Assembly: GCF_902833225.1 (NCBI RefSeq)
Contig: NZ_CADFEI010000027.1
Coordinates: forward strand, 1 to 64,000
Length of the DNA stretch: 64,000 bases
From: Burkholderia sp. BCC1644
GTDB taxonomy: Bacteria; Pseudomonadota; Gammaproteobacteria; Burkholderiales; Burkholderiaceae
Reading direction: 5' to 3'
A program made the position numbers and the translations under genes. The notes below the pieces were generated by a model. It saw only the letters and a program-made list of their open reading frames with translations, did not search any database and had not been told where the DNA came from. Positions 20,470-30,941 of this stretch are shown here, piece by piece; the first letter of the stretch is position 1, and each line of letters starts with the position of its first letter.

Positions 20470-21024
20470 TTACGCGTCCGCGCGCGCCTTCAACACCGTC
20501 CATTCGACCGCGACCGGATCGTGGTCCGCGCTCGAGATCCACGCCGCGCCATCCTGCACCGTGCACTGCAGGCGCATCGTGCGCTCCGCAAGCCGCCCGA
20601 GCGCGGTCGCGACGCCGTCGGCGAGCGACAGCACCTGCACGTTGCGCAGCCGCTCGACCTTGCTGCGCACGCCCTGCCACCAGATATCCGACGTCTTGCC
20701 GCCATACGCGATCACCGTGACCTGCCCGGCGCGGCCGGCCGCCTTCGAGATGCGCCGTTCGTCGGGCTGGCCGGCCTCGATCCACACGTCGATCGCACCC
20801 GTCAGGTCCTTCTGCCACAGATCGGGCTCGTCGACGTCCGACAGCCCCTTGCAGAATTCGAGCCGCTCGTGCGCGAACAGCGCGAACGCGACGATACGCA
20901 CCATCATCCGGTCGTCGGTTTCCGACGGATGGCGCGCTACCGTCAGCGCGTGATCGGCGTAGTAATGCCGATCCATGTCGGCGATTTGGAGTTCGGCTTT
21001 GTAGATCGTGGATTTCAGCGCCAT
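20470..21024 (-). CDS. yaeQ: YaeQ family protein
   Basis: This 184-aa protein aligns by eye with YaeQ: it begins MALKSTIYKAELQIADMDRHYY and contains LTVARHPSETDDRMMVR and DLTGAIDVWIEAGQPDE. The fold is PD-(D/E)XK nuclease-like in the solved family members, with D/E residues in the second motif. The biological role is not settled; early reports linked it to RfaH suppression. It has no obvious partner in the neighbourhood. Confidence 0.9.
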   Translation of the reverse strand: MALKSTIYKAELQIADMDRHYYADHALTVARHPSETDDRMMVRIVAFALFAHERLEFCKGLSDVDEPDLWQKDLTGAIDVWIEAGQPDERRISKAAGRAGQVTVIAYGGKTSDIWWQGVRSKVERLRNVQVLSLADGVATALGRLAERTMRLQCTVQDGAAWISSADHDPVAVEWTVLKARADA

Positions 21025-21118
21025 GCGGAGTCGGCCCGGGCGGGCATTCGGTTCGGTCGGGCCGTGATGATACCGAATGCGCGCCGCCCGGCGCGTGTCA
21101 TGCGCGCCCCACAGCACA

Positions 21119-21142
21119 ACGGCCCGACATCAGCCGGGCCGT
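21119..21142 (-). terminator. Hairpin downstream of the small secreted-protein gene
   Basis: ACGGCCCG / CGGGCCGT stem with an 8-nt loop, 72 bp after the stop at 21214. It lacks a T-run, so the terminator function is tentative. Confidence 0.4.
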
Positions 21143-21213
21143 GTTCGGTTCGCGCCGCCGGCACAACGGGCCGGTGCGCTCGCGCGTCGTGCGACTGCGC
21201 GGGGATCGATCGG

Positions 21214-21561
21214 TTACTGTTTCACGAAGCGCGAATCGGTCCAGAGACCTTGCTGGTCGCTGTTGTCGGCGCTGACGAACTGCACGTCGCCCTGATCGAC
21301 CGACACCACGCGGAAGCGCTGGCCTTCCGGCACCGACAGGCAGCGGTAGTCGTCGAAGTATTGCTGCTTCGCTTGCGACTTGCCGTCACGCTCGTGACTC
21401 AGTACGGAATCCAGATTGTCTTTCGACAGGCAGCCCCAGGCATTCTTCGTCAACTGGATTTCCTGCGTCGGCTTGACGGCCGAATCGCCGCCGGCCTGAG
21501 CAATCGACACCGCGCAAAATGCGCCGACGAGGGCAAAAAGGATACCGGTACGCTTCATCAT
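21214..21561 (-). CDS. Small secreted protein of unknown function
   Basis: The 115-aa translation has a signal peptide (MMKRTGILFALVGAFCAVSIAQA) and a mature domain of about 90 residues with two Cys (WGCLSKD and YRCLSVPEG), probably disulphide-linked in the periplasm. GGAG lies about 8 nt before the tandem ATG-ATG start. I do not recognise the family. The gene is flanked by a hairpin downstream and a gene-free AT-richer stretch upstream. Confidence 0.75.
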   Translation of the reverse strand: MMKRTGILFALVGAFCAVSIAQAGGDSAVKPTQEIQLTKNAWGCLSKDNLDSVLSHERDGKSQAKQQYFDDYRCLSVPEGQRFRVVSVDQGDVQFVSADNSDQQGLWTDSRFVKQ

Positions 21562-22048
21562 GTTCTGTCTCCAGGCTGCGGGCACCAGGCTTGGGTTAGC
21601 TATGTGTTTAAAGATGATCGTGAACCCGCGTTTTTCACTTTAGAAGACCGGTAAACGATAGCAAGCACATTTGTTGTGCGATCGCAATAGCGGCGGATTG
21701 TCGCACCCCGTGCGCAGCCTGTTTTTCGCGCGGCGCGCGCGGCAGGCAAAACCTGTTGCGTGGCGGACAGGCCCGTCATGCCGGGCGGAAAGCGTTATCC
21801 GGCAAGGCTTTCATCCAAGTTACATCGCGGCGATTGAACGGTTTGGATAATCCATTTCGTCATCCGGATCATTTTGATGCACCGCACATAAAGTCATTCG
21901 AAACGATTCAACTTTACCGCAGCGCGGAATCGCAAATACCTGATACAAGAAAAATGCCAGGTATAAGCGAATCCGTATTTATCCGTAGTTCCCCGAATGT
22001 ATTCGACGCCCGCGAAAGCCCCGCCGCAAGCGCCTTGCGCCAGCGTGT
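21562..22048. other. Intergenic stretch, AT-richer, no gene seen
   Basis: Composition drops noticeably in 21790-22050. It should hold the promoter of the minus-strand secreted-protein gene and the 3' region of speG. An open plus-strand frame at 21756-22079 has no ribosome site, no family likeness and runs into speG, so it is not called. Confidence 0.5.
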
Positions 22049-22606
22049 TTACCCTGCCTTATTCGGAGTGGATTGCTGACGCTCGAAATAATCGCGCTGG
22101 AAAATACACATGCGATAAGCGTTGTGATACGCGCCGTTTCCGAAAAATTCTTCCTTCAATTCGGCCTCGTGCTGGAATCCGCATTTCTCGTACACGTGAA
22201 TCGCCGCCGCATTCGACGTGTCGACGATCAGGTACAGCTTGCGCATGTTCAGCACCTTGAATGCGTACTCGATCGCGAGGCGCGTCGCCTGGCCCGCATA
22301 GCCGCGCCCCTGGCATTGCGGCGCGATGATGATCTGGAACTCGCCGCGGCGGTGGATGTAGTCGAGTTCGATCAGCTCGACGAGGCCGACCAGTTCGTTT
22401 TGCGAATCGACCGCGACGAATCGGCGTTCGCGCTGGTCGTGCACGTGGCGGTCGTACAGCTGGGACAGTTCCGAGAAGGTTTCGTACGGCTCCTCGAACC
22501 AGTAGCGCATGATCTTCGCGTCATTGTTCAGCTCGTGGACGAAGCGCAGGTCCTGGCGCTCCAGCGGCCGCAGCGCGAGCGTGTTGGTATCGTTCTGGAG
22601 TTGCAT
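22049..22606 (-). CDS. speG: Spermidine N1-acetyltransferase
   Basis: This 185-aa GNAT enzyme matches the usual SpeG length (186 aa in E. coli). The acetyl-CoA motif reads [20 protein letters not shown], with the SpeG-typical [15 protein letters not shown] before it and [17 protein letters not shown] after. The ATG at 22606 has AAGGA 7 nt upstream, while the ATG at 22612 is only 1 nt from it, which favours 22606. Role: acetylation of spermidine/spermine, relieving polyamine toxicity. Confidence 0.92.
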   Translation of the reverse strand: MQLQNDTNTLALRPLERQDLRFVHELNNDAKIMRYWFEEPYETFSELSQLYDRHVHDQRERRFVAVDSQNELVGLVELIELDYIHRRGEFQIIIAPQCQGRGYAGQATRLAIEYAFKVLNMRKLYLIVDTSNAAAIHVYEKCGFQHEAELKEEFFGNGAYHNAYRMCIFQRDYFERQQSTPNKAG

Positions 22607-22757
22607 GTTCATGTCCTTTTTGATGCCGGCGCTCGTGCGAAACGCCCGCGCGGCGCGGCCGCATCCGGGCCCGTTTCGCACTGTAAGAAAATGAACGCGG
22701 GCGAGGTTCAGAGCCTAGAATGGGAGCAAGGGTTCCTGCCACCGCACGGAGGCTATC

Positions 22758-22928
22758 GTGATCGAGCAAGTCATACTCGGAATATTTCTCGTGCTGCCGC
22801 TCGTCATCGTCGCGGCGCTGTTTTCCGACGAACTGTGGCAGGAACACCGGCGCCAGCATCCGCGCGACGAAAACGCACCGCATATCGACTGGAAACATCC
22901 GTGGCGCCGCGTGCGACGCAGTCACTGA
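22758..22928 (+). CDS. Small single-pass membrane protein (56 aa)
   Basis: GTG start with GGAGG 5-6 nt upstream. Translation: a hydrophobic segment (ILGIFLVLPLVIVAALF, residues about 6-22) followed by a charged tail rich in His, Arg and Trp (WQEHRRQHP, WKHPWRRVRR). One predicted membrane helix with the tail probably cytoplasmic. Family unknown. The good ribosome site and the amphipathic layout support it as a real gene. Confidence 0.6.
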   Translation: MIEQVILGIFLVLPLVIVAALFSDELWQEHRRQHPRDENAPHIDWKHPWRRVRRSH

Positions 22929-23044
22929 GCCGGTTCATCATCGATCCGCATCCCGCGCCGGCCGAGTCATCCCGGGCCGGATAACGCGCGGTGCGCCGCC
23001 TTTCCGCTTCGATCCGATTCCCGCCCAACCCGCGAGACGCCGAC

Positions 23045-23293
23045 GTGAACGACAAGCCCGCTGCCCCTGCTCACGATATCCCTCACGAAACGATCGACCT
23101 GCAGATCGCCGACGTGCTGGCGGCCGTCCGCTACCCGGCGAACAAGGATGCAATCGTCGACGCCGCACGCGACGCCGGCGCCAGCAACGAGGTGCTGTCG
23201 ATGCTCGACGGCCTGCCCGAACAGGACTACGCGGACGTCAATGCCGTCACGCAGTGGGTCGCCGGCAACTTCGGCCCGGGGCTCGGCATTTGA
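23045..23293 (+). CDS. DUF2795 domain protein
   Basis: This small acidic protein of 82 aa contains the DUF2795 signature: IADVLAAVRYPANKDAIVDA, then ASNEVLSMLDGLPEQDYADV. No function is known for the family. The start is uncertain: GTG at 23045 directly precedes the domain, while another in-frame GTG lies at 22991; neither has a strong ribosome site. Confidence 0.8.
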   Translation: MNDKPAAPAHDIPHETIDLQIADVLAAVRYPANKDAIVDAARDAGASNEVLSMLDGLPEQDYADVNAVTQWVAGNFGPGLGI

Positions 23294-23403
23294 GCGGATG
23301 CCAATAACGCGATAGGATCGGGCCGCACCGGTCGCGCCGCGATCGGGAGGCGTGCCGCCCGGCGCAAGAACGGGTGTTTGAGCACGCGTGTCCGGGGGAC
23401 TCC

Positions 23404-24762
23404 ATGGAAGGCATCCTGATCCAGCACACGACGCCACGGCAGCTCTGGTTCGGCGCGCTGACGGCGTTCGTCATCCTGCTAGCGCTCGGGATCGCCGCGC
23501 CGCACGCGAACGTCACGCTCCCGGCCGTCGAGCCGTTCATGCCGATGTGTGCGCTCACCGTGTTCACCACCGCGAGCATCGCCGCGTTCTTCCTCGGCGC
23601 GCAGTTCACCGTGACGCGCCAGCCTGTGCTCGGCGCGCTCAGCGGCGCCTATGCGTTCACCGCGCTCGCCGTCGCGCTCCAGTTGCTCACCTTTCCCGGC
23701 GTGTTCGCGCCGCATGGCCTGCTCGGCGCGCGCCCGCAAAGCGCCGCGTGGATGTGGGTCTTCTGGCATGCCGGCTTCCCGTGCTTCGTGATGGCCGCGC
23801 TGTTCGCCCGCGAGCGGTTGACGCGCGCACCGGTCGGCGCGAAAGAGACGCGCCGCTGGACGGTCGCGCTCGTCGGCGGGCCGGCCGTCGCGGCCGCGCT
23901 CCTGTGCGCGCTCGCGCTGAACGTGTCGCTGCCGCCCGCGTTCCATCCGCCCGGCGACGCGGCCGTGCTGCCCGTCAACGGCATCGCGCTCGTCGTGTGG
24001 ATCCTCAATGCGCTCGCGCTCGTCGCGGTGCTCGCCACGGGCCGGCTGCGCACGACGCTCGATCTGTGGCTTGCGATCGCGGTGCTCGCATGCCTCACCG
24101 ACACGACGCTGAACCTTCTGACGACGAACCGCTTCACGGTCGGCTGGTATGTCGCGCGCGTGTTCAGCATGTTCACGCCCGGCGTGCTCGTGTGCGTGCT
24201 CGCGTGGGAAGTGACGATGCTGTACCAGCAGCTGTTCGAGGCGCACGCGACGCTGATCCGTTCTTCCGCGCGCGACGGGCTGACCGGTGCATTCAACCGC
24301 AGCCACTTCAACGACCATTTCCACACGCTGTTCCTGCAGGCGCGGCGGCAAGGCGAACCGCTGTCGCTGCTGATGGTCGACGTCGATCACTTCAAGGCCT
24401 ACAACGACACGTTCGGTCACGTGAAAGGCGACGCGTGCCTGATCGCGGTTGCGAATGCGCTTGCCGGCGCGGTGCGTCGGCCATCGGATATCGTCGCGCG
24501 TTACGGTGGCGAGGAGTTCGCGATCGTGTTGCCGAACACGGGTGCGCGCGGTGCGCGGGTGGTGGCCGACGAAGCGCGCGAAGCCGTGCTGCGGCTCGAC
24601 CTCGAGATGCCTGACTCGCCGGCCGGGCGCGTGAGCGTCAGCGTCGGTTGCGCGACCGTGTCGGCCGACGATCTGTCGACGCCCGATGCATTGATCGAGG
24701 CCGCCGACGCCGCGCTGTATCGCGCGAAGGATACGGGGCGAAACCGGGTCGTCGCCACCTGA
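23404..24762 (+). CDS. Membrane-bound diguanylate cyclase (MASE-type sensor plus GGDEF)
   Basis: In this 452-aa protein residues 1-270 carry about eight hydrophobic segments of MASE4 type, a membrane sensor. Residues 285-450 are a GGDEF domain: DGLTGAFNRSHFND, then the active site RYGGEEF, so it is predicted to make cyclic di-GMP from GTP. An inhibitory RxxD site (RPSD) lies five residues before GGEEF, allowing product feedback. GGGGGA precedes the ATG by 5 nt. The signal it senses is unknown. Confidence 0.9.
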   Translation: MEGILIQHTTPRQLWFGALTAFVILLALGIAAPHANVTLPAVEPFMPMCALTVFTTASIAAFFLGAQFTVTRQPVLGALSGAYAFTALAVALQLLTFPGVFAPHGLLGARPQSAAWMWVFWHAGFPCFVMAALFARERLTRAPVGAKETRRWTVALVGGPAVAAALLCALALNVSLPPAFHPPGDAAVLPVNGIALVVWILNALALVAVLATGRLRTTLDLWLAIAVLACLTDTTLNLLTTNRFTVGWYVARVFSMFTPGVLVCVLAWEVTMLYQQLFEAHATLIRSSARDGLTGAFNRSHFNDHFHTLFLQARRQGEPLSLLMVDVDHFKAYNDTFGHVKGDACLIAVANALAGAVRRPSDIVARYGGEEFAIVLPNTGARGARVVADEAREAVLRLDLEMPDSPAGRVSVSVGCATVSADDLSTPDALIEAADAALYRAKDTGRNRVVAT

Positions 24763-24912
24763 AAACGTCTGCTGTTTGGCTATTTGTTACGGTCATTGTG
24801 ACCGGAATAATCCGCCGTTACGGATTGCGCAACAGGGAAACGATCGCTTACAGCCGGTGTTGGAAGCGCTCGCTATGCTGGGTTTCATATCGAACCCGAG
24901 CAGGTGAGTGCC

Positions 24913-25035
24913 ATGAAAAAAACCCTTTTGCTGATTGCCGGCGTCGCCGTGTTGCTGAGCGGCTGTATCGTGGTGCCTGACGGTGGCGGATATTACGGTG
25001 GTGGCGGGTATTACCATCACCGGCATTGGGATTGA
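24913..25035 (+). CDS. Very small lipoprotein, Gly/Tyr/His-rich tail (40 aa)
   Basis: The translation has a lipoprotein signal MKKTLLLIAGVAVLLSGC with lipobox LLSGC (Cys18), followed by a short mature part VVPDGGGYYGGGGYYHHRHWD. The N-terminus would be lipidated and the tail could bind metals, but that is guesswork. It sits 150 bp after the diguanylate cyclase gene with no obvious terminator between. Confidence 0.65.
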   Translation: MKKTLLLIAGVAVLLSGCIVVPDGGGYYGGGGYYHHRHWD

Positions 25036-25447
25036 GGCATCCAGTCGGGTGTTACTTCATCCCGCGAGACCGCGGATGACGGCGGAGTGCGCCGTCCATT
25101 GTCATGATACTTGCGGCGCACGATTCGAACCGGACGTAGCGATTTGCATCGTCGCCGGAACTCCACCTCCGAATTCCGGGCCGTCGTGTACGGCCCGCCA
25201 ATCTTCGAGCATGATGCCTGCCTAACCGATCGTGCCAGCGAAGCCGCCGCATCGAAACGCCGCGGCAACTTGCCCGCCCCCATCTCCCGTCGGCACATTT
25301 CTGCGATCTTTGCCGAACAATAGTGACGATGTGCCATTCAGTTCTTTCTACCGTGGCCGATATTCTTTGTTTACGGCTGCATGCGCCTCTTGCATCCTCC
25401 CTCTCCGCAGCATCCGTCCATCATTAAAACAATGAACCCGCTGGAAG
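25036..25447. other. Intergenic stretch with no recognisable gene
   Basis: No convincing frame, repeat or RNA gene. A GGTTCGAATC T-loop-like string on the minus strand near 25128 is not supported by a paired stem. The region probably holds the promoter of the following membrane-protein gene. Confidence 0.45.
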
Positions 25448-26686
25448 ATGAAACTGTTCGACCAACAGAAGTGGCGTCATAACGCCTCGATCGCGAGCAC
25501 TCGCTATCTCCGTATTCCGCTCCCAAAAATGGAAGCGGGGCGTTTCGGTTGGATCAAGCGCTGGGCCGTGGACTGGTTCGTGCCGACAGGTCTATCGGCA
25601 TGGACAACCTATCACCTGACGGACGCATTCGTTGGACGCTACCGCGCGCTCCTCCCGAAAGGCGATGGTGGCGACGTTCCCCTCGAGGTCATGTCCGACT
25701 TGTGGACCCGCCCCTCGTCGCAATATTTCCTCACTGGCTTCGTCATGCTGGCCGCGCTGATCGTTGTCATGTTGATCTATCAACAGTTGGCGCGCCCAAC
25801 CTGGAGAAACATACTCAATCGTCGCAAACGGCCGTTTGTCGGCCCCAAGCCATTCGTGCTCGTGTCCGTCCTTGGCAAACTGCTGGCGACCATCATTCCG
25901 GCATGCGCCGTTGCGATCGCGGCTTACGCGCCGGAAAGCATGACGTGGGGCGGGATTGGTTTTCTCATCGGACTAATCGCCATGATCACCGCCGGCTACT
26001 ACCACATGGTCTACGGTGAAATGCGGCCCCCGTGCGTAATCTCGATCTCGTTTCACCGGCCACGACAATCTCCATCGATCAACACAGGCGAGACTGAATC
26101 GACGACAAGCTTGACCCAATGGCGCGACGCGCATACAGCGCTTCAAGACGACGCAAACGCAATCTCGGATGCGGCAGGCGGCGCATTCGCACAAAATGTG
26201 ACTGCCTCGTTCGATCTCGATGACGTTGCCCTCTCTGTCGCGTTGAGCATCGACATCGAAGATTTGCCGCAAGATCGCCAACGCACGCTCGATGCACAAA
26301 TCAACCGCGTGCTGAGCAAATGGCGCAGCGAAGGTTACACGAGCGGCTCGCTTTATGACGGAAGGACGTTGCCTGCGCCGATTACCCCATCGCCCCTCGG
26401 CGATTTCGCGCTGCCCTCGTACCCTCCCGGTGCCGCACCGGCCGACTTGGTACGCGTAGCGGCTCGTTCGGGCAGCCGCGTCATGATCGTTGGCGACGCC
26501 ATCGTTCAGCGACAGGTGGATACCCGCTGCAATCGCGTTCTGCAGCGTAGAGAACGGGTATTTGAATTCGTTTCGGAATCCGGCAATGACGATGCCGGGG
26601 CACCGATGCCGTTCCCACTCGATGGCACACCATTGGCGGTAACGACGTACGGTTCGGCGCTCACTTCCCGATACAAAACCTGCTGA
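25448..26686 (+). CDS. Membrane protein of unknown function overlapping the 3' end of mnmE
   Basis: This 412-aa protein has two or three clear membrane segments near residues 95-190: [37 protein letters not shown] and [18 protein letters not shown] soluble C-terminal half follows (residues 200-412). I do not recognise the family. Base composition and codon use are more AT-rich than the neighbours. The last 26 bp overlap the convergent mnmE gene, so the C-terminus (TSRYKTC) is read from antisense mnmE DNA. It may have lost its original 3' end on insertion. Confidence 0.65.
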   Translation: MKLFDQQKWRHNASIASTRYLRIPLPKMEAGRFGWIKRWAVDWFVPTGLSAWTTYHLTDAFVGRYRALLPKGDGGDVPLEVMSDLWTRPSSQYFLTGFVMLAALIVVMLIYQQLARPTWRNILNRRKRPFVGPKPFVLVSVLGKLLATIIPACAVAIAAYAPESMTWGGIGFLIGLIAMITAGYYHMVYGEMRPPCVISISFHRPRQSPSINTGETESTTSLTQWRDAHTALQDDANAISDAAGGAFAQNVTASFDLDDVALSVALSIDIEDLPQDRQRTLDAQINRVLSKWRSEGYTSGSLYDGRTLPAPITPSPLGDFALPSYPPGAAPADLVRVAARSGSRVMIVGDAIVQRQVDTRCNRVLQRRERVFEFVSESGNDDAGAPMPFPLDGTPLAVTTYGSALTSRYKTC

Positions 26687-28055
26687 AAATCACCCCCAGC
26701 AGATCATCCGACGTGAACTCCCCGGTAATCGAATTGAGCTGCTCCTGCGCGAGGCGCAACTCCTCGGCAAACAGATCGAGCGACTGAGCACGTTGCTCCG
26801 CATGATCCGCCGCCTGCGCGAGATGTTCCTGCGCGGCCCGCAGCGCGATCAGATGCCGCTCGCGCGCGAGATACACGCCTTCCGCCCCCGCCTGCCACCC
26901 CGCAATCCGCAGCAGTTCGGCACGCAGCATGTCGATCCCGTCGCCGCGCTTCGCCGACAGATGCACCTCGGTCAGGTCGCCCTCCGCCGCCGGATGCTCG
27001 ACACACGCCGGCACACCGGTCAGGTCCGTCTTGTTCAGCACGCGCACCACCGGCACGCCGCCCGGAAACCGCGCGGCGATCGTCTCGTCATCCGCCGTCA
27101 TCCCGCTGCGCGAATCGAGCAGATGCAGCACGACATCCGCGCGCTCGATCTCGCTCCACGTGCGCGCAATGCCGATCCGCTCGACCTCGTCCTCGGTCTC
27201 ACGCAGCCCGGCCGTATCGATGATGTGCAGCGGTATCCCTTCGACCTGGATCGTCTGTGCGACCTTGTCGCGCGTCGTCCCCGCGATCGGCGTGACGATC
27301 GCCAGTTCCGCGCCGGCCAGCGCATTCAGCAGCGACGACTTGCCGACGTTCGGCTGCCCCGCGAGCACGACCGACAGCCCTTCGCGCAACAGCGCACCCT
27401 GCCGCGCATCGCCGAGCACGTGCGCGAGCTGCGCGCGGATCTTCGCGAGCTTGCCGCGCGCGTCTGCCGCCTCGAGGAAATCGATCTCCTCTTCCGGAAA
27501 ATCGAGCGTCGCCTCGACCAGCATCCGCAGCGTGATCACGTCGTCGACGAGCACATGGATCTGCCGCGAGAACGCGCCGTCGAGCGAGCGCCCGGCCGAG
27601 CGTGCCGCAGCCTCGGTGCTCGCCTCGATCAGGTCGGCGACGGCCTCGGCCTGTGCGAGATCGAGCTTGTCGTTCAGGAACGCGCGCCGCGTGAACTCGC
27701 CCGGCTCCGCGAGCCGCAGCCCGAAACCGCGCCCCGCATCCAGGCAGCGCTGCAGCAGCAGCTGCATCACGATCGGCCCGCCGTGCCCCTGCAGCTCGAG
27801 CACGTGCTCGCCGGTGTACGAATGCGGCGCCGGGAAATACAGCGCGATCCCGCGGTCGAGCGGCGCGCCGTGCTCGTCTAGGAACGGCACGTAGCTCGCA
27901 TGGCGCGGTGCAAGCTTCTGCCCGCACAACGCGTCGATCAACGGCAGCGCGGCCGCCTCGCCGCCGCGCCCGAACGACACCCGGACGACGCCGATGCCAC
28001 CCCGGCCGGCAGCAGTGGCAATAGCGACAATCGGATCGGAATCGGTAGCAAGCAT
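26661..28055 (-). CDS. mnmE: tRNA uridine-5-carboxymethylaminomethyl modification GTPase
   Basis: This 464-aa MnmE (TrmE) works with MnmG to modify U34 of certain tRNAs. It has an N-terminal folate-binding domain ([19 protein letters not shown]), a G domain with [24 protein letters not shown] and NKTD, and the C-terminal catalytic CIGK motif. The ATG at 28055 gives the standard length; the open frame continues upstream without similarity. Its position beside the origin cluster is conserved in many proteobacteria. Confidence 0.96.
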   Translation of the reverse strand: MLATDSDPIVAIATAAGRGGIGVVRVSFGRGGEAAALPLIDALCGQKLAPRHASYVPFLDEHGAPLDRGIALYFPAPHSYTGEHVLELQGHGGPIVMQLLLQRCLDAGRGFGLRLAEPGEFTRRAFLNDKLDLAQAEAVADLIEASTEAAARSAGRSLDGAFSRQIHVLVDDVITLRMLVEATLDFPEEEIDFLEAADARGKLAKIRAQLAHVLGDARQGALLREGLSVVLAGQPNVGKSSLLNALAGAELAIVTPIAGTTRDKVAQTIQVEGIPLHIIDTAGLRETEDEVERIGIARTWSEIERADVVLHLLDSRSGMTADDETIAARFPGGVPVVRVLNKTDLTGVPACVEHPAAEGDLTEVHLSAKRGDGIDMLRAELLRIAGWQAGAEGVYLARERHLIALRAAQEHLAQAADHAEQRAQSLDLFAEELRLAQEQLNSITGEFTSDDLLGVIFSRFCIGK

Positions 28056-28391
28056 GGGAATCGGATGAATCGGGTAATCAGTGAATATGGTGCGCCCGCG
28101 CAACAGTTCGAGCATCGGAACGCCGGCATTGTAGCGTGCCGGCACACACGCCATCGGTCGCCATGCCAGATTCGGACTCGCCCGAATTTATCCCGCCGTG
28201 GATAAGCCAAGTATCAGTCCGGCGCGATGTCACAACTATCGTTTCGGACGAGTATGTTTGCTGGAGCGGCTCAACGCTGCGGCCCTCAATTTCGCTCCCC
28301 ACTCCGATCGAGATTGGGATTCATCCGAACGAGATACGTTTATCCCGAATGGTTGTCTGAAACATGTCGGTGGAATTGCACAATCTCTCCC
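28056..28391. other. Divergent intergenic region mnmE / regulator
   Basis: Contains both promoters by position. No gene, terminator or clear operator was recognised. Composition is mixed. Confidence 0.4.
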
Positions 28392-28823
28392 ATGCCGACA
28401 TCCGAAGAAAAAGCCGCGTTCTCGGAACGCCTGAAATTCGCCCTGCGGCGCAGCCCGGAGAAGGTCACTGGTGCGACTGAGCTGGCGAACCGATTCAATC
28501 TGCGCCACCGCGGAGCGCAACCCGTTTCGCCGCAGACCGCGCATAAATGGCTGACGGGCCGCACGATTCCGACGTCGGACAAACTCGCAACGCTTGCCGA
28601 ATGGCTGCGCGTCGAACTCCACTGGCTGCATTACGGCCCGTCGCCGAGCGTGATCGAACACCCGACGCCGCAACCGCTGCCGCGCGACGAGCGCTATCCG
28701 CCGACGCCCGAGACGATCGAACTCGCGTCGAAGATCGAAGCGTTGTCGCCGCATCATCGCTACCTCGTGCAGGAACTGGTCGAGCAGTTCTACGGCGACT
28801 CGGGCGAATCGAAAAAGGGCTGA
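28392..28823 (+). CDS. Phage CI-like helix-turn-helix transcriptional regulator
   Basis: This 143-aa protein begins MPTSEEKAAFSERLKFALRR and carries an N-terminal helix-turn-helix in the region TELANRFNLRHRG...SPQTAHKWLTGRT (residues about 27-60), like phage repressors and DUF-type XRE regulators. The remainder is short and charged, with LSPHHRYLVQELVEQFY near the end. It diverges from mnmE and is closed by a strong bidirectional terminator. Target unknown. Confidence 0.8.
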   Translation: MPTSEEKAAFSERLKFALRRSPEKVTGATELANRFNLRHRGAQPVSPQTAHKWLTGRTIPTSDKLATLAEWLRVELHWLHYGPSPSVIEHPTPQPLPRDERYPPTPETIELASKIEALSPHHRYLVQELVEQFYGDSGESKKG

Positions 28824-28846
28824 ACCCGCACCGGAACCGCAAAAAC

Positions 28847-28884
28847 AAAAAGCCGCATGGTCACGAACCATGCGGCTTTTTTTT
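28847..28884. terminator. Strong bidirectional terminator between the HTH gene and yidC
   Basis: AAAAAGCCGCATGG and CCATGCGGCTTTTT form a 14-bp stem with a 7-nt loop, A-run on the left and 8 T on the right. It serves the HTH gene and the convergent yidC operon. Confidence 0.9.
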
Positions 28885-28926
28885 CGTGCGTCGCGGGCGG
28901 CTGGCCGCCCACGCGTGCAACGGGTG

Positions 28927-30591
28927 TCAGGCAGGCTTCTTCTTGACGCCGCCCAGCTTGCGCGTGATGTAGTACTGCTGCGCGATCGACAGCACGTTGT
29001 TCACGACGTAGTACAGCACGAGGCCGGCCGGGAAGAAGAAGAACATCACCGAGAATGCGATCGGCATGAACTTCATCATCTTCGCCTGGACGGGGTCCGG
29101 CGGCGTCGGGTTCAGGCTCGTCTGCACGAACATCGACACGGCCATCAGCACCGGCAGGATGAAGAACGGATCGCGCTGCGACAGGTCGTGAATCCACAGA
29201 ATCCACGGCGCGCCGCGCATTTCGACCGAAGCGAGCAGCACCCAGTACAGCGAGATGAACACCGGGATCTGGATCACGACCGGCAGGCAGCCGCCGAACG
29301 GATTGACCTTCTCGGTCTTGTACAGCTCCATCAGCGCGGCGTTCATCTTCTGCGGATCGCTCTTGAAGCGTTCGCGCAGCGCCTGCATGCGCGGCGTGAT
29401 TTCCTTCATCCGCGCCATCGACTTGTAGCTTGCAGCCGACAGCGGGAAGAACACGGCCTTGATCAGGACCGTCAGCAGCACGATCGCCCAGCCCCAGTTA
29501 CCGACGACGCCGTGGATCTTCTCGAGCAGCCAGAACAGCGGCTTCGCGATGATCGTCACCCAGCCGTAGTCCTTCACGAGCTCCAGGCCCGGCGCGATGC
29601 CTTCGAGCATGCGCTCTTCTTCCGGACCGGCGAACAGGCGTGCCTGCACGTCGGCCGACTGGCCCGGCGCAATCGCGGCGACCGGCTGCTTCACGCCGAC
29701 GCGGTACAGCGTCGGATCGATCTTCTCGGCGTAGATGTCGCGCTTCACGCCCTGCTGCGGAATCCAGGCCGACGCGAAGTAGTGCTGCACCATCGCGACC
29801 CAGCCGTTGTCGGCGGAATTCACGAAGTCGGCCTTGTTCTTGTCGAGGTCGCTGAAGTTGATCTTCTGGAAGTGCTTCGCGTCCGTGTAGACCGCCGGCC
29901 CGAGGAACGTGTGCGAGAACATCGGCGTTTCGACGGCCGTGTTGTCGCGGACGAGCTCCATGTAGACCGTCGGCGTGACAGGCGCCGTGCCGACGTTGTC
30001 GATCTTGGTATCGACGCCGATCACGTAGCTGCCGCGCGTGAACGTGTAGGTCTTCACGACCTTCACGCCGCCCTTCACCGGCGACTCGAACGACAGCTTC
30101 AGCGCGTTCTGGTCACCCGTCAGCGACGTCGAGCCGGGGTTCAGCTGCGTGTAGACGTCGTTGTGGTTCGGGAAATCGCCGCCGAGCAGGCCCGTGCGTG
30201 CGAGATACGTGTGGCCGGCCGTGTGGTCGAACAGCGTGATGTACAGGTCGGGCTGCTTGCCGTCGCCCTGCTTCTTCAGCGTCAGCTTCGCGAGCGTGCC
30301 GCCGCGCGTGTCGATTTCGCCGTCGTACACGTCGGTCGAGAACTTCACGAGCTGCGCCTGGGCGGCCGGAGCAGTGGTCGACGGTGCGGTGCCTGCTGCG
30401 GCAGCAGGCACTTCACCTGCGGTCGTCGTCGCGCCCGTGCCCGATGCGCCGCCGGCAGCGGCCGCGGGGGTCGTCTGCGTGGCGCTCGGGAAGAACATCG
30501 ACGGGCGTCCATGGGACCGCTGCCAGTTGTCGTACAGCATGACAGCTGACATGAAGAAGATCACCCATAGGACGGTGCGTTTGATATCCAT
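28927..30591 (-). CDS. yidC: Membrane protein insertase YidC
   Basis: This 554-aa Gram-negative YidC has the N-terminal anchor ([17 protein letters not shown]), a large periplasmic beta domain from about 60 to 340, and the conserved five-helix insertase core at the C-terminus ([24 protein letters not shown] coupling loop, [20 protein letters not shown]). Role: insertion and folding of inner-membrane proteins, alone or with SecYEG. It is the last gene of the rpmH-rnpA-yidD-yidC transcript, 8 bp after yidD. Confidence 0.97.
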   Translation of the reverse strand: MDIKRTVLWVIFFMSAVMLYDNWQRSHGRPSMFFPSATQTTPAAAAGGASGTGATTTAGEVPAAAAGTAPSTTAPAAQAQLVKFSTDVYDGEIDTRGGTLAKLTLKKQGDGKQPDLYITLFDHTAGHTYLARTGLLGGDFPNHNDVYTQLNPGSTSLTGDQNALKLSFESPVKGGVKVVKTYTFTRGSYVIGVDTKIDNVGTAPVTPTVYMELVRDNTAVETPMFSHTFLGPAVYTDAKHFQKINFSDLDKNKADFVNSADNGWVAMVQHYFASAWIPQQGVKRDIYAEKIDPTLYRVGVKQPVAAIAPGQSADVQARLFAGPEEERMLEGIAPGLELVKDYGWVTIIAKPLFWLLEKIHGVVGNWGWAIVLLTVLIKAVFFPLSAASYKSMARMKEITPRMQALRERFKSDPQKMNAALMELYKTEKVNPFGGCLPVVIQIPVFISLYWVLLASVEMRGAPWILWIHDLSQRDPFFILPVLMAVSMFVQTSLNPTPPDPVQAKMMKFMPIAFSVMFFFFPAGLVLYYVVNNVLSIAQQYYITRKLGGVKKKPA

Positions 30592-30599
30592 GCGTTGTC

Positions 30600-30866
30600 T
30601 CAGAGTCGATGGGACCGCGCGTCGGCTTCGCCGCTAGCGCGAGTGTCGGAGTTGGGCGGCGGGACGAGGTCGATGCCGCCCGCGGAAAACGGATGGCATC
30701 GGCACACGCGCCTGACGGCGAGATACGTGCCGCGCGCGGCGCCATGATACTGGATTGCCTCGCGCGCGTAATCCGAACAGGAAGGATAAAAACGGCAACG
30801 GTTGCCGAGCATCGGGCTCACGGCAACCTTGTAGAAGCGCAGCAAGGCGATCAATACCGTTTCCAT
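30600..30866 (-). CDS. yidD: Membrane protein insertion efficiency factor
   Basis: This 88-aa YidD has the signature [27 protein letters not shown] with its conserved Cys and the later [15 protein letters not shown]. It is thought to assist YidC-dependent insertion. It lies between rnpA and yidC as in most proteobacteria. The C-terminal tail after residue 70 is variable. Confidence 0.95.
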   Translation of the reverse strand: METVLIALLRFYKVAVSPMLGNRCRFYPSCSDYAREAIQYHGAARGTYLAVRRVCRCHPFSAGGIDLVPPPNSDTRASGEADARSHRL

Positions 30867-30941
30867 ACCTTGGGCGGCGCCGAAAGACGCCGCGTCAAAA
30901 CCGGCCGGGCAGGCGCGAACGCCGCACCGGGCACGGATGCG

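Noticed and set aside
21756-22079. Plus-strand frame of 107 codons before speG
   Set aside because: No ribosome site, odd composition, runs into the speG coding region.
25100-25150. tRNA remnant suggested by GGTTCGAATC on the minus strand
   Set aside because: The flanking bases cannot pair into a T-stem or acceptor stem.
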